Assembly (NCBI RefSeq): GCF_031179285.1
Contig: NZ_JAPSHY010000009.1
Coordinates: 1-64,000, forward strand
DNA length: 64,000 bases
Reading direction: 5' to 3'
From: Microbacterium sp.
GTDB taxonomy: Bacteria > Actinomycetota > Actinomycetes > Actinomycetales > Microbacteriaceae
Below are positions 32,224 to 41,909 of this stretch, one piece after another. The notes beneath the pieces were generated by a model. It made no database searches and was not told where the DNA came from. It was given only the letters and a program-made list of their open reading frames with translations. Within the stretch, counting starts at the first letter, position 1. Each line of letters opens with the position of its first letter. The translations under genes and the position numbers were made by a program.

Positions 32224-35016
32224 ATGCCCGCGTTCCCGTCCGGCCGCGCAGCCGACATCACATCGAATTCATGGCCGCAGCGCGCCTTCGCTCTCGTCGT
32301 GGCCGTACTGCTCGGACTCGTCGCACTGGTGGTGCCGTTCGCGGCGCCGGCTGCGCACGCCGAGTCGTCTCCCGACAACACGTTCATCCGGAATAATGGC
32401 ACGTTTCACGCGTACGTCGAGGCGGGCGAGACGGTCGATGTGAGCTTCATCCAGTCGCACTTGACGCAGTTCGGCGGTGAGGCCACCGTGACCGTCAGCC
32501 GGCCGGGGGCTACCCCGGACACGTGCGTCATCCCGGCCACGGCGACGGAGGGCTTCGAGTGTGGCTTCGACGGGTTGACCGCTGCGTCGGATGGGATCTG
32601 GGCGATCAGCTACATCGCGGCTGACGCCGCCGTGGGCGGACGGGTCGTCAGCTGGGACATCACCGTCCGCGACGCTGGTGTCGAGGTGCCGGGACGCGTC
32701 TGGACGAACGGGTACACGATGTTCCAGGCCGGGGAAGAAACCGCCGACTTCACGTTCCACTACCAGGCGGTCACCGGTGACCAGTACCGCGCGACGTACT
32801 TCGGCTTCAACGGCGTGGACTCGATCTTCCGGGCGAATGCGATCGGCGTCCGTGATGCGCCGAACTGCGCACCGATCTACGAGAGCGTGCAGGCGAACTT
32901 GGGCCCGTTCGCGACCCCGTACACGATCGCAGGCACCGACTGCGGCCCGCAGTACAAGCTCTTCTTCGACGAGCCTGCCGCCGACCTGCCCGCCAGCGCC
33001 ACGCGATTCGACGGTACGACGGACTGGATCCTCCCGCCCGTGGTCGAGCCGGACATCACGAACCTGACCTTCACGCCGACGTCGGGCACGGAGCAGGCGG
33101 GCGTGGTGACGTTCGACGTCGTCAACTTCGTCGGCACGCTGAACATCGCCATCGATGCGAACGGCAACGGCAGCTACGACGACCCCGAGGATCGAACGAT
33201 CCCGTACGCGGCTGTGACACCGGACGGTTCCTACACGTTCGACGGCCTCGACGGCCTGGGCAATCCGATCCCTGCAAGCCAGCCGATCACCGTTCGCGCC
33301 GACATCGACCGCGCGGGCGAGATCCACTTCACGAACAGCGACGTCGAGGTGCGCACGGGTGGCATCGAGGTCGTCTCGACGCGAGGTCCCGACGCGGGCA
33401 ACTCGACCCTGTACTGGGACGACACGGTGATCAACACGCAGCAGGCTGCGCGTTGCTCGGGACCGCTGGACGCCGCGAGCGCACTCGAGGGTGTCGACTC
33501 CTCCGGTGGGGTGCATGGCTGGGATGGCTGCGGGACGATGCTGCTGTCCAACCGGAACGACGGCCTGAACGGCTCCTACGGCGACACGCGAATCGTGCAG
33601 GAGTGGACGTACCGCACGGTCGCCGAGGTCGAGACGGTCGCCGTCGCCGCGCGTGCACCCGAGATCGTCGTGACGAAGTCCGCAAACCCGGCGCCCGGGT
33701 CGACCGTACTCGCGGGGGAGACGGTGGAGTACACCGTGACGTTCCAGAACACCGGTGACGCCGATGGCGTGGTCGACTACGACGACGTGATCGACGGCGT
33801 GCTCGACGACGCGACGGTCACGGCAGCTCCGGTTGCCTCGGATGCGGCGCTGACCGTCTCGGGCATCGTTGATGGCCGGTTCTCGGTCGATGGCACCTTG
33901 GCCGCGGCCCAGGTCGTCACGGTCACCTATTCGGTGATGGTGAATGCGGATGGTGAGCGTGGTGACAACGCGCTGAGTAACTTCGTGGTCCCTGGTGGCG
34001 AGCTGCCGCCGGAGGAGTGCGTTGAGGGCTCGACCCTCTGCACCGAGCACTACGTGCCCGAGATCGTCGTCGACAAGTCGGCCGACCCCGAGTCCGGCTC
34101 GACCGTCGTCGCGGGCGAAGTAGTGACCTACACCATCACGTTCGAGAACATCGGCGCAGCGAGCGGACTCGTCGACTGGGACGACGTGATCACGGGTATC
34201 CTTGACGACGCCACGATCACGGCCGCTCCGACCGCCTCGAATGCGGCGCTGACAGTCTCGGGCATCGCCGATGGCCGGTTCTCGGTCGATGGCACCTTGG
34301 CCCCGGACCAGGTTGTCACGGTGAGCTACTCGGTGATGGTGAACGCCAACGGTGAGCGTGGTGACAACGTGCTGAGCAACTTCGTCGTACCTGGTGGCGA
34401 GCTGCCGCCGGAGGAGTGCCTCGAGGACTCGGTGCTCTGCACCGAGCACCCGGTATCCGAGATCGTCGTCGACAAATCGGCCGACCCCGAGTCCGGCTCG
34501 ACCGTCCTCCCGGGCGACGTCGTGACGTACACGATCACGTTCGAGAACGTCGGCGCCGTGAGCGCCGACGTGGACCGCGACGACGTCATCTCGGGCGTGC
34601 TCGACGACGCGACGATCACGGCCGCTCCGGTCGCCTCGGACGCGGCGCTGACAGTCTCGGGCATCGTCGATGGCCGTTTCTCGGTCGACGGCACCTTGGC
34701 CGCCGGCCAGGTCGTCACGGTGAGCTACTCGGTGATGGTGAACGCCGACGGTGAGCGTGGTGACAACGCGCTGGGCAACTTCGTGGTCCCTGGCGGTGAA
34801 CTGCCGCCAGAGCAATGCGTTGACGGCTCGGCGCTCTGCACGGTGCACAACGTGCCGCCAGCGCCTGCACCCCCTGCACCGTCCGACGGAGGGCTGGCTG
34901 TCACCGGCGGCCAGGTCGCCGGCGGCCTGGTTCTCCTCGGCGTGCTGCTTGCAACCCTCGGCGCTGGCGCGTTCGTCACGTCGCGACGCCGTGCCGAGGT
35001 GCACGCCGCGGAGTAG
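32224..35016 (+). CDS. Surface protein with three DUF11-type repeats and an LAVTG sorting signal
   Basis: Secreted, wall-anchored protein of 930 residues. A signal peptide occupies residues 1-46 (hydrophobic core ~21-41, cleavage after AHA). A long N-terminal region (~47-479) carries CNA/Ig-like and metal-binding-looking loops (DANGNGSYDD). Three tandem 133-residue repeats follow at 480-612, 613-745 and 746-878, each with the DUF11-like beginning EIVVDKSADPESGSTV and ending GELPPEECV. A Pro-rich linker leads to LAVTG (891-895), a membrane helix (GLVLLGVLLATLGAGAFVT) and a basic tail. LAxTG is the class E sortase motif of high-GC actinobacteria. No sortase gene is in the window. The repeat number may vary. 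Confidence 0.85.
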   Translation: MPAFPSGRAADITSNSWPQRAFALVVAVLLGLVALVVPFAAPAAHAESSPDNTFIRNNGTFHAYVEAGETVDVSFIQSHLTQFGGEATVTVSRPGATPDTCVIPATATEGFECGFDGLTAASDGIWAISYIAADAAVGGRVVSWDITVRDAGVEVPGRVWTNGYTMFQAGEETADFTFHYQAVTGDQYRATYFGFNGVDSIFRANAIGVRDAPNCAPIYESVQANLGPFATPYTIAGTDCGPQYKLFFDEPAADLPASATRFDGTTDWILPPVVEPDITNLTFTPTSGTEQAGVVTFDVVNFVGTLNIAIDANGNGSYDDPEDRTIPYAAVTPDGSYTFDGLDGLGNPIPASQPITVRADIDRAGEIHFTNSDVEVRTGGIEVVSTRGPDAGNSTLYWDDTVINTQQAARCSGPLDAASALEGVDSSGGVHGWDGCGTMLLSNRNDGLNGSYGDTRIVQEWTYRTVAEVETVAVAARAPEIVVTKSANPAPGSTVLAGETVEYTVTFQNTGDADGVVDYDDVIDGVLDDATVTAAPVASDAALTVSGIVDGRFSVDGTLAAAQVVTVTYSVMVNADGERGDNALSNFVVPGGELPPEECVEGSTLCTEHYVPEIVVDKSADPESGSTVVAGEVVTYTITFENIGAASGLVDWDDVITGILDDATITAAPTASNAALTVSGIADGRFSVDGTLAPDQVVTVSYSVMVNANGERGDNVLSNFVVPGGELPPEECLEDSVLCTEHPVSEIVVDKSADPESGSTVLPGDVVTYTITFENVGAVSADVDRDDVISGVLDDATITAAPVASDAALTVSGIVDGRFSVDGTLAAGQVVTVSYSVMVNADGERGDNALGNFVVPGGELPPEQCVDGSALCTVHNVPPAPAPPAPSDGGLAVTGGQVAGGLVLLGVLLATLGAGAFVTSRRRAEVHAAE
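33661..34857 (+). repeat. Three in-frame 399-bp tandem repeats inside the surface-protein gene
   Basis: Units at 33661-34059, 34060-34458 and 34459-34857, each opening GAGATCGTCGT. Each encodes one 133-residue DUF11-like domain. The DNA identity is high through the second half of each unit, implying recent duplication or gene conversion. Confidence 0.85.
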
Positions 35017-35078
35017 CGTACAGCTCGCATCCTGACGGGCGACACTCTCCAGGATGCGTACCGCCCTCTGGGTAATAG

Positions 35079-35120
35079 CGAAGTGGCGGCACCATACCGG
35101 TGCCGCCACTTCGTGTTTCG
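35079..35120 (+). terminator. Rho-independent terminator after the surface-protein gene
   Basis: Perfect 15-bp stem (CGAAGTGGCGGCACC at 35079-35093, complement at 35099-35113), loop ATACC, followed by TGTTTCG. Confidence 0.8.
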
Positions 35121-35150
35121 TCCAGCGGAGTTCGCCGAGGACGCCGCTAG

Positions 35151-35178
35151 TAACATCTACCCATATGGGTATATGTTA
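35151..35178. promoter_or_regulatory. ArsR-type operator overlapping the -10 of a leaderless promoter
   Basis: A 28-bp palindrome with one mismatched pair: TAACATCTACCCAT followed by its near complement ATGGGTATATGTTA; the central ACCCATATGGGT is perfect. TATGTT (35172-35177) inside it is the likely -10, with the ATG at 35184 six bp on. Confidence 0.7.
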
Positions 35179-35183
35179 ACGAC

Positions 35184-35528
35184 ATGGCACGAGCAGCAAC
35201 GACCTCCGATGTCTTCAATGCGATCGCGGAGCCGCGGCGTCGGGAGATCCTGACGCTGCTGCGCGCCGGCGAGCGTCCGGTGGCAGAGGTCGCCGAAGAA
35301 TTGGCGATGCCCCAACCCGGGGTGTCCAAGCACCTTCGGGTGCTGCGAGAGGTCGGGCTGGTGCGAGACCGCAAGGCGGGCAAGCAACGGGTCTACGGTC
35401 TCGACGCTCGGGGGCTGCGGGCCGTCCACGAATGGACCGGCGGCTTCGAGCAGTTCTGGAGCGAGAGCTTCGACCGGCTGGATGCGTACGTGCAGGAACT
35501 CAAGCAGGAACGGCAAGGAGAAAGCTGA
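35184..35528 (+). CDS. ArsR-family transcriptional regulator
   Basis: Winged-helix regulator of 114 residues: FNAIAEPRRREILTLLRAGERPVAEVAEEL, then MPQPGVSKHLRVLREVGLVR with recognition helix QPGVSKHLRVL (quoted in parts). No metal-binding cysteines. It belongs to the ArsR type paired with SRPBCC proteins. It begins 6 bp after a -10 that lies inside a palindromic operator, so it represses its own operon. Followed without gap by the AHSA1 gene (TGATG). This module parallels the one at 23259 but uses an unrelated operator. Confidence 0.9.
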   Translation: MARAATTSDVFNAIAEPRRREILTLLRAGERPVAEVAEELAMPQPGVSKHLRVLREVGLVRDRKAGKQRVYGLDARGLRAVHEWTGGFEQFWSESFDRLDAYVQELKQERQGES

Positions 35529-36028
35529 TGATGACGACCGGACCACAGGCGCAGTCCGACACCGCAGAACGGGAGATCGTGATCTCGCGCGTGATCGATG
35601 CCCCGCGCGAGCTCGTGTTCGAGGCCTTCACCGAGGTGCGGCATCTGTCCGCGTGGTGGGGGCCCGAAGGATTCACGACAACGACGCGTTCGTTCGAGTT
35701 CCGTCTCGGCGGCGAGTGGGTCTTCGTCATGCACGGCCCCGACGGCACCGACTACAGCGAATGGATCACCTGGACCGAGATCGTCGTCCCCGAGCGCATT
35801 GCGATGCTTCACGGTGAGCACCGCGATGACCCGAACGCCTTCGAGTCGGTCCTCACCTTCGCGCCCGAGGGCGACAGCACTCGCATCGAGATGCGGACGC
35901 TCTTTCCCACCACGGAGCTGCGTGACGAAGCCGTGTCGACGTACGGAGCGATCGAGGGCGGCCGGCAGACCCTGGGCAACCTCGCCGCCTACGTGGAGCG
36001 GGCGCTTCGGGATGGGCAGCAGAACTGA
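35528..36028 (+). CDS. AHSA1/SRPBCC-domain protein
   Basis: Single SRPBCC domain, 166 residues: IVISRVIDAPRELVFEAFTEVRHLSAWWGPEGF near ~17-49 (quoted DAPRELVFEAFT and AWWGPEGF), then GGEWVFVMHGPDGTDYSEWITWTEI. Probably a hydrophobic ligand-binding protein. The ATG overlaps the ArsR stop by 1 bp; ATG 35531 follows immediately. It is co-regulated with the reductase gene downstream, whose ATG overlaps its stop. Confidence 0.85.
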   Translation: MMTTGPQAQSDTAEREIVISRVIDAPRELVFEAFTEVRHLSAWWGPEGFTTTTRSFEFRLGGEWVFVMHGPDGTDYSEWITWTEIVVPERIAMLHGEHRDDPNAFESVLTFAPEGDSTRIEMRTLFPTTELRDEAVSTYGAIEGGRQTLGNLAAYVERALRDGQQN

Positions 36029-36648
36029 TGGCCGGGACCGTCTTCTTCAGCGTGTCGATGTCGCTCGACGGGTACATCGCACCGGAGTCCTCCGAGGAAC
36101 TCATGGGTCAGCAGTGGATGGAACTGCAACAATGGGTGTTCCGGCAGCGGCACTTCCGCGAGAACCTCAAGATCGGCACCGGTGGCGAAGAGGGGCGAGA
36201 CAACGACATCGTGCGAGAGACGTTCGAGCGCACCGGTGCGAGCGTGATGGGCAAGCGCATGTTCGACGCGGGCGAGCGGATGTGGCCCGAGGAGGCACCG
36301 TTCCACACGCCCGTGTTCGTCGTGACCCACGAGAGGCGCGAGCCATGGGAGCGGCCGGGCGGCACCACCTTCCACTTCGTGAATGACGGCATCGGGTCGG
36401 CACTCGATCGAGCTCGCGAGGCGGCCGGCGACAAGGACGTTCGCATCTCCGGCGGCGCCGATGTCATCCTGCAGTACCTCAACGCCGGACTGATCGACGA
36501 GTTCCACATCGCGCTCTCACCCGTGCTGTTCGGCGCGGGCGTGCGCCTGTTCGACGATGTGGACGCGGAACGGATAACCCTTCAGCTCGTCGGCTCAGAG
36601 CCCTCGCCGAAGACGACGCACCTGCGCTACACCGTGCACATGCGTTGA
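36028..36648 (+). CDS. Dihydrofolate-reductase-like (RibD_C) family protein
   Basis: Protein of 206 residues with the RibD_C/DHFR-like fold: VFFSVSMSLDGYIAPES, VMGKRMFDAGERMWPE, VFVVTHERREPW, DVRISGGADVILQYLNAGLIDEFHIALSPVLFGAGVRLFD (quoted: RISGGADVILQYLNAGLID). A long insert after the first strand (GQQWMELQQWVFRQ) is unusual. Probably NADPH-dependent reductase of unknown substrate. Third gene of the ArsR operon; TGATG overlap. Confidence 0.82.
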   Translation: MAGTVFFSVSMSLDGYIAPESSEELMGQQWMELQQWVFRQRHFRENLKIGTGGEEGRDNDIVRETFERTGASVMGKRMFDAGERMWPEEAPFHTPVFVVTHERREPWERPGGTTFHFVNDGIGSALDRAREAAGDKDVRISGGADVILQYLNAGLIDEFHIALSPVLFGAGVRLFDDVDAERITLQLVGSEPSPKTTHLRYTVHMR

Positions 36649-36661
36649 ACGCGGCGGCCCG

Positions 36662-37453
36662 TCACCGGCCGAGGATGGCGCGGGCCTGGCGCAGCACGGG
36701 CTCGTCGACCATCTTTCCCTCGAAGCGGAAGACGCCCGGCTGCCGATCGGCCTCGGTGAGGACGCGCTCGGCCCAGGCGATCTCACCGGGCGTCGCCGCG
36801 TAGCCCTCACGGATGACGGCTGCTTGGGAGGGGTGGATGCAGGCCGTGGCATCGAAGCCGCTCGCGGCGGCATCCGCCACCTCTTCCCGCAGTCCGTCGA
36901 CGTCGGCGATGTCGACGTGAACCGCATCGATCGCGAGTTTGCCCGCGGCCTTCGCCGCAACGAGCACGCGCGAGCGAGCGTATCGGGCGACGTCGCGGTA
37001 GCGGCCGTCGTCGTACCTGCTCGAGCGTCCGCCCATGCTCGCGATCAGATCCTCCGCGCCCCACATCAGCCCGATCACGGCGGGGTGGGCGGCGATCTCG
37101 CCGGCACGTTCGACTCCGAGTGCGGTCTCGCAGAGCGCCAGCACGCGGCATCCGCGCTCGTACAACGTGTCGACGTCGGCGGCGGACTCGGTCTTCGCGA
37201 GCATCACGGTGCGGTACTCGGTGTGGGCGAGGGCCTCGACATCGAGCGCGTGCTCGGTACCGGATGCCGGATTCGCCCGAACGATCACGCGAGAAGGATC
37301 GAGAGCGGATGCCGCCAGCTGCTGTCGCGCTGCCGGTTTGTCGTGCGGCGCGACGGCGTCTTCGAGATCGATGATCACGGTATCGGCCGCCGCCAGCGCC
37401 TTCTCGTAGCGGTCGCCGCGGTCGGCCGGGCAGAACAGCAGCGCGGGCCCCAT
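36662..37453 (-). CDS. CitE-like beta-hydroxyacyl-CoA lyase
   Basis: Protein of 263 residues of the HpcH/CitE CoA-lyase family: LLFCPADRGDRYEKALA, VIIDLEDAVAPHDK (Glu/Asp for Mg), VIVRANPASG (substrate-binding Arg), and MWGAEDLIASMGG. It follows maoC with a TGATG overlap, in the order accD-accA-maoC-citE. In mycobacteria (Rv2502c-Rv2498c region) the homologue Rv2498c is reported to cleave (R)-HMG-CoA and citramalyl-CoA. The same role, last step of leucine breakdown, is inferred here. Length and active-site order fit that branch better than citrate lyase beta subunit. Confidence 0.8.
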   Translation of the reverse strand: MGPALLFCPADRGDRYEKALAAADTVIIDLEDAVAPHDKPAARQQLAASALDPSRVIVRANPASGTEHALDVEALAHTEYRTVMLAKTESAADVDTLYERGCRVLALCETALGVERAGEIAAHPAVIGLMWGAEDLIASMGGRSSRYDDGRYRDVARYARSRVLVAAKAAGKLAIDAVHVDIADVDGLREEVADAAASGFDATACIHPSQAAVIREGYAATPGEIAWAERVLTEADRQPGVFRFEGKMVDEPVLRQARAILGR

Positions 37454-37938
37454 CACCGCGCCTCGCCCTCGGGAAGGCACTGCATGAGCGTCGACCTGGT
37501 GGCTGTGGCGACGACCGTCCCATCCTGATTGCGCATCGTGTGCTGGAACGTAACGATGCCCTGGGTCGGCCGCGACGACGAGCGACGCTTCGACGCGATC
37601 ACGGTCTCGGCGTAGAGCGTGTCACCGACGCGCACCGGCGCCGGGAACGCGACCTCGTCGAATCCGAGGTTGGCGACGATCGTGCCCATCGTCAGCTGAG
37701 AGACCGACAGCCCGACAAGGGTCGACAGCGTGAACATGCTGTTCACGAGACGTTCTCCGAATTCGGTGCCCTCGCTCCAGGCCGCGTCGAGGTGCAGCGC
37801 CTGGGTGTTCATGGTGAGGGTCGTGAACAGCACGTTGTCGGCTTCGGTCACCGTGCGCCCCGGCCGGTGCAGGTAGGTCGCGCCCTCCTCGAACTCCTCG
37901 AAGTAGAGCCCTCGCTGCTCGATGCGGCGGTCGCTCAT
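37453..37938 (-). CDS. MaoC-like (R)-specific enoyl-CoA hydratase
   Basis: Hot-dog-fold hydratase of 161 residues. N-terminal [35 protein letters not shown] (quoted: [14 protein letters not shown]) holds the family pattern, with catalytic Asp and His-type positions (ALHLDAAW). Then [18 protein letters not shown]. Located between accA and citE; a mycobacterial equivalent (Rv2499c) hydrates itaconyl- or 3-methylglutaconyl-CoA. Inferred to work in the same leucine pathway. Overlaps accA (ATGA) and citE (TGATG). Confidence 0.83.
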   Translation of the reverse strand: MSDRRIEQRGLYFEEFEEGATYLHRPGRTVTEADNVLFTTLTMNTQALHLDAAWSEGTEFGERLVNSMFTLSTLVGLSVSQLTMGTIVANLGFDEVAFPAPVRVGDTLYAETVIASKRRSSSRPTQGIVTFQHTMRNQDGTVVATATRSTLMQCLPEGEAR

Positions 37939-40046
37939 GGTGTCGTCCCCCTGGTCTCCTCGTTCGTCGCAGCATCCGCCGTTCCTGCGGCATCCGCCAC
38001 TTCTGCAGCATCCGCCGTCGGAGTGATCACCGCCAGCGTCTGCCCTCGCGACACGGTATCGCCTCGCCCTGCGCGCAGCGCGACGGTGCCTGCGACAGCC
38101 GCGCGCAGCACGTGCTCCATCTTCATCGCCTCCACGACGATCACCGCATCTCCCACCTCGACGTGCGCACCGTCGTCGACGGGAACGAGCACGACGGTTC
38201 CGGGCATCGGGGACTCCAGCTGCGGCTCGGTGGCCGCGTCGTCGCCGGCGCCGTGGGCGCGTCGCTCGACGACCACCTCGAACACCGCGCCGCCGTGAGC
38301 GATCGCCACCCGGTCGCGGCCGGGCAGGGCCGTGACGGAGCGCGTGTCGACACCGACCTGGATCGCGTAGCGGTCGCCGTCGAGCGGGCGGACGGATGCC
38401 GCGACGCGATCGGCGTCCGGGACGGCAGCGGCACCCGAGGCGTTCGGCGTGGTGACCTGCACGGAGAGCTCGGATCCGGACCCGGCGACGAGCACGACGC
38501 GCCTCTGCGACCCGACATGCAGCACGTAGCGCCGGGGAGCCGCGGCACCGAGGCGCCAGCCGTTCCCTCGATGCCACGGACCCGCGCCGGTGCCCTCACG
38601 GGCGGACGAGTCCAGCAGCAGCGCCGCCTCGGCGAAGACGCGGTCATCGACCTCGGCGAAGGCCATGTCGTCGAGTCGGCGTGCGATCAGCCCGGTGTCG
38701 AGGTCGCCCGCGGCGACCTCGGGGAGTTCGAGCAGCAGCCGCATGAACTCGACGTTCACGGGAAAGCCGAAGACGGCCGTCTCGTCGAGCGCTCGCACCA
38801 GGCGTCGCCTGGCCTGCTCGCGATCCTCACCCCACGCGACGACCTTGGCGAGCATCGGGTCGTAGTCGATCGACACGTCGAGTCCCGAATCGATCGCCGT
38901 GTCGACGCGGATGCCGGGTCCTGACGGGTGCGACACCAGGTCGACGTGGCCGCCGGTCGGCAGGAATCCCGCCGCGGGATCCTCGGCGTAGACCCGCGCC
39001 TCGATGCTGTGTCCTCGCAGCACCACATCGGACTGCGTCAGCGAGAGGCGCTCGCCGGCGGCGATGCGAAGCTGCTGCTCGACGAGGTCGATGCCGGTGA
39101 TCTGCTCGGTGACGGGGTGCTCGACCTGCAGCCGGGTGTTCATCTCCATGAAGAAGAACTCATCCGGCCGCGTCGCCTCGACGATGAACTCGACCGTGCC
39201 TGCCCCTTCGTAGTCGACACTCCGGGCGGTCTGGCAGGCCGCCTCGCCGATCGCGGCCCTGGTGGCCTCGTCGAGCAGCGGAGACGGCGCCTCTTCGATG
39301 ACCTTCTGATGGCGGCGCTGCAGCGAGCACTCGCGTTCGCCGAGGTGGATGACGTTGCCGTGCCGGTCGGCCAGCACCTGCACCTCGATGTGCCGGGGAG
39401 TGGTCAGGTAGCGCTCCAGGAACAGCGCGTCGTCGCCGAAACTTGCCAGCGCCTCGCGGCGGGCGGCCGCGATCGCGCTCTCAAGCTCATCGGCGCGCTC
39501 CACGACGTGCATGCCCTTGCCGCCACCGCCCGCCGACGGCTTGATGAGCAGCGGGTATCCGACGCTCTCGGCCGCATCGATGAGGTCCGCGTCGCTCAGT
39601 CCGACCCTGGCGATGCCGGGCACCGTGGGCACCGAGCGCTGCTCGACCGTCTGCTTGGCGGTGATCTTGTCGCCCATCGTCCTGATCGCGTCAGCGCTCG
39701 GGCCGATGAAGACGATGCCGGCGGCGGCGCACGCCTGGGCGAACTCCGCGTTCTCGGCGAGGAATCCGTACCCGGGATGGATCGCCTGGGCGCCGGTCGC
39801 CTGTGCAGCGCCGATGACCGCCTCGATGCTCAGGTAGCTCTGGGCCGCGGGGGCGGGGCCGATGCGGATCGCGACATCGGCCAGCGCGACATGGCGGGCA
39901 CCGGCATCCGCATCGCTGTACACGGCGACGGAGCGGATGCCCAGGCGGCGCAGCGTCGCGATGATGCGGCAGGCGATCTCGCCACGGTTGGCGATGAGGA
40001 CGGTGTCGAAGAGCGCGACCGGCTCGGTGGTGTGCATCTCGCTCAC
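37935..40046 (-). CDS. accA1: Acyl-CoA carboxylase biotin-carboxylase/BCCP subunit (methylcrotonyl-CoA type)
   Basis: ATP- and biotin-dependent carboxylase alpha subunit, 703 residues. Biotin carboxylase domain (~14-460): [22 protein letters not shown] (ATP loop), [18 protein letters not shown] (ATP-grasp). The C-terminal BCCP domain carries the biotin site EAMKMEH, preceded by SPMPGTVV. A Thr/Ala-rich tail of about 25 residues follows the BCCP end, an oddity. It shares its start (GTGA) with the accD stop; both subunits make one enzyme, likely 3-methylcrotonyl-CoA carboxylase. Cofactor biotin on Lys of EAMKMEH; cytoplasmic. Confidence 0.92.
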   Translation of the reverse strand: MSEMHTTEPVALFDTVLIANRGEIACRIIATLRRLGIRSVAVYSDADAGARHVALADVAIRIGPAPAAQSYLSIEAVIGAAQATGAQAIHPGYGFLAENAEFAQACAAAGIVFIGPSADAIRTMGDKITAKQTVEQRSVPTVPGIARVGLSDADLIDAAESVGYPLLIKPSAGGGGKGMHVVERADELESAIAAARREALASFGDDALFLERYLTTPRHIEVQVLADRHGNVIHLGERECSLQRRHQKVIEEAPSPLLDEATRAAIGEAACQTARSVDYEGAGTVEFIVEATRPDEFFFMEMNTRLQVEHPVTEQITGIDLVEQQLRIAAGERLSLTQSDVVLRGHSIEARVYAEDPAAGFLPTGGHVDLVSHPSGPGIRVDTAIDSGLDVSIDYDPMLAKVVAWGEDREQARRRLVRALDETAVFGFPVNVEFMRLLLELPEVAAGDLDTGLIARRLDDMAFAEVDDRVFAEAALLLDSSAREGTGAGPWHRGNGWRLGAAAPRRYVLHVGSQRRVVLVAGSGSELSVQVTTPNASGAAAVPDADRVAASVRPLDGDRYAIQVGVDTRSVTALPGRDRVAIAHGGAVFEVVVERRAHGAGDDAATEPQLESPMPGTVVLVPVDDGAHVEVGDAVIVVEAMKMEHVLRAAVAGTVALRAGRGDTVSRGQTLAVITPTADAAEVADAAGTADAATNEETRGTTP

Positions 40047-41620
40047 ATCCTGAAAACGCCGTAGCGCGGCTCATCGAAGGGCACCCGCATGATCACGTCG
40101 AGCGCGAGTCCGAGGACGTCTCTGGTCTGGCCGGGTTCGATGATCCCGTCGTCCCAGAGCCGCGCCGTCGAGTAATACGGGCTTCCCTGTTCCTCGTACG
40201 CGGCGCGGATCGGAGCCTGGAACTCGGCCTCCTCATCGGCCGACCAAGTGCCGCCGGCCGCCTCGATCTGGTCGCGTCGCACGGTGGAGAGTACGGATGC
40301 CGCCTGCGGCCCGCCCATCACCGAGACACGCGCGCCCGGCCACAGCCACAGGAAGCGCGGCGAGTACGCCCGGCCGCACATCGAGTAGGTGCCGGCGCCG
40401 AACGAGCCGCCGACCACCACCGTCAGCTTCGGAACCGTCGCGCACGCGACGGCGTTGACCATCTTCGCTCCGTGCTTGGCGATCCCACCTGCCTCGTACT
40501 CCCGCCCGACCATGAAGCCGGTGATGTTCTGCAGGAAGATCAGGGGGATCCGACGCTGGTCGCACAGTTCGATGAAGTGAGCGCCCTTCATCGCGGATTC
40601 GCCGAACAGCACGCCGTTGTTGGCCACGATGCCGACGCGGTGACCGTGGATCCGCGCGAACGCGGTGACGAGCGTCGTGCCGTACTCGCGCTTGAATTCT
40701 GTGAAGGCGCCGCCGTCGACGAGTGCGCGGACGATCTCGCGAGCGTCGTACGGGACGGTGAGCTCGACGGGCACCACGTCGAGCAGATCGACGGATGCCG
40801 GCTCTTCGACCGCATCTTCCGGGTCGACGACGTAGGGCGGCGACGGCGGCAGGGTCTCTACGATGTCGCGGACGATCTGGAGGGCGTGAGCGTCGTCGTC
40901 GGCGAGGTGATCGGCGACACCGGAGACCCGGGTGTGCACCTCGCCGCCGCCGAGGTCTTCAGCGGTGACGACTTCGCCGGTGGCCGCCTTCACCAGCGGC
41001 GGCCCGCCGAGGAAGATCGTTCCCTGCCCGCGCACGATGACGGTCTCGTCGCTCATCGCCGGCACATAGGCACCTCCGGCGGTGCTCGAGCCGAGCACGG
41101 CCGCGATCTGCGGGATGCCGTCGCGAGACATGCGCGCCTGGTTGTAGAAGATGCGCCCGAAGTGGTCGCGGTCGGGGAACACCTCGTCCTGCATCGGCAG
41201 GAAAGCACCGCCGGAGTCGACGAGATACACGCACGGCAGCCGGTTCTCGGCCGCGATCTCCTGTGCGCGCAGGTGCTTCTTGACCGTGATCGGATAGTAC
41301 GTGCCGCCCTTGACCGTCGCATCGTTCGCGACGACCATGACGTGCCGGCCGTGGATGAGGCCGATGCCGGCGACGACGCCACCGGCGGGGCAGTCGTCGT
41401 CATACAGCTCGTAGCCCGCGAGAGGGCCGACCTCGAGGAAGGGGCTCCCGACATCGAGCAACTGGTCCACCCGGTCGCGTGCGAGCAGCTTGCCGCGTGC
41501 GACGTGCTTCTCGCGGGACTTCGCCGGTCCCCCCAGTCGCGCCTGGGCCGTGCGCTCGCGCAGTTCGGCGACGAGGTCGCGATACGTCGGTGTCGCCGTG
41601 GGTGCGGGCGAGTTCGGCAC
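40043..41620 (-). CDS. accD1: Acyl-CoA carboxylase carboxyltransferase beta subunit (methylcrotonyl-CoA type)
   Basis: Carboxyltransferase of 525 residues. Signature segments of the methylcrotonyl-CoA type: [42 protein letters not shown] (quoted [12 protein letters not shown]), and the oxyanion loops [15 protein letters not shown] and [16 protein letters not shown]. It transfers CO2 from biotin to the acyl-CoA. First gene of the operon; GTG 41620 with GGAGGG upstream. The order accD-accA-maoC-citE matches the mycobacterial accD1 cluster, except that the acyl-CoA dehydrogenase (fadE19 position) is missing here; the one at 30192 may serve. Confidence 0.92.
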   Translation of the reverse strand: MPNSPAPTATPTYRDLVAELRERTAQARLGGPAKSREKHVARGKLLARDRVDQLLDVGSPFLEVGPLAGYELYDDDCPAGGVVAGIGLIHGRHVMVVANDATVKGGTYYPITVKKHLRAQEIAAENRLPCVYLVDSGGAFLPMQDEVFPDRDHFGRIFYNQARMSRDGIPQIAAVLGSSTAGGAYVPAMSDETVIVRGQGTIFLGGPPLVKAATGEVVTAEDLGGGEVHTRVSGVADHLADDDAHALQIVRDIVETLPPSPPYVVDPEDAVEEPASVDLLDVVPVELTVPYDAREIVRALVDGGAFTEFKREYGTTLVTAFARIHGHRVGIVANNGVLFGESAMKGAHFIELCDQRRIPLIFLQNITGFMVGREYEAGGIAKHGAKMVNAVACATVPKLTVVVGGSFGAGTYSMCGRAYSPRFLWLWPGARVSVMGGPQAASVLSTVRRDQIEAAGGTWSADEEAEFQAPIRAAYEEQGSPYYSTARLWDDGIIEPGQTRDVLGLALDVIMRVPFDEPRYGVFRM

Positions 41621-41651
41621 GGTGACCCTCCATCGTCGGATGCGATTTAGA

Positions 41652-41665
41652 TTACTGATCATTAA
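41652..41665. promoter_or_regulatory. Palindrome in the acc operon promoter region
   Basis: TTACTGATCATTAA (one mismatched pair, TGATCA core) 32 bp before the accD start in an AT-rich stretch. It resembles a TetR-type operator. The TetR gene at 31474 or an unseen regulator may bind. Confidence 0.45.
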
Positions 41666-41909
41666 CCGAGATGTCCACCGCCGGGGGCGGTGTGGGGCGC
41701 ACAGTCGGCCGGCGGACCAGTCGGCAAGGGCGTCGGAGTGGCGTCGCTTCCGGTACGGATGCACGACGAATACACGGATGCAGGGGGAATCGCCGTGGTT
41801 CGGTCGTGCATCCGTTCCTTGTCCCTGCAAGTGTGCGGGCACGTCGATACCCGCGTCGGACCCGCGGTGTCCGGTCCTGGCATCACGGTGGGGTCGGGCC
41901 GAGCCGGAC
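41666..41909. other. Intergenic stretch without supported gene
   Basis: The 244 bp between the acc promoter and the next gene end hold no reading frame with a ribosome site, domain or codon pattern. A 75-codon minus-strand frame (41662-41886) exists but is unsupported. No repeat or hairpin of note was seen apart from short GC-rich complementarities. Confidence 0.5.

Noticed and set aside
32269..35109. 946-codon minus-strand open frame opposite the surface-protein gene
   Set aside because: It is antisense shadow from high-GC codon bias: Arg/His/Asp-rich, no domain, and it mirrors the plus-strand repeats.
41662..41886. Small minus-strand frame in the acc upstream region
   Set aside because: No ribosome site, no domain, and cysteine/proline-rich composition unlike neighbours.
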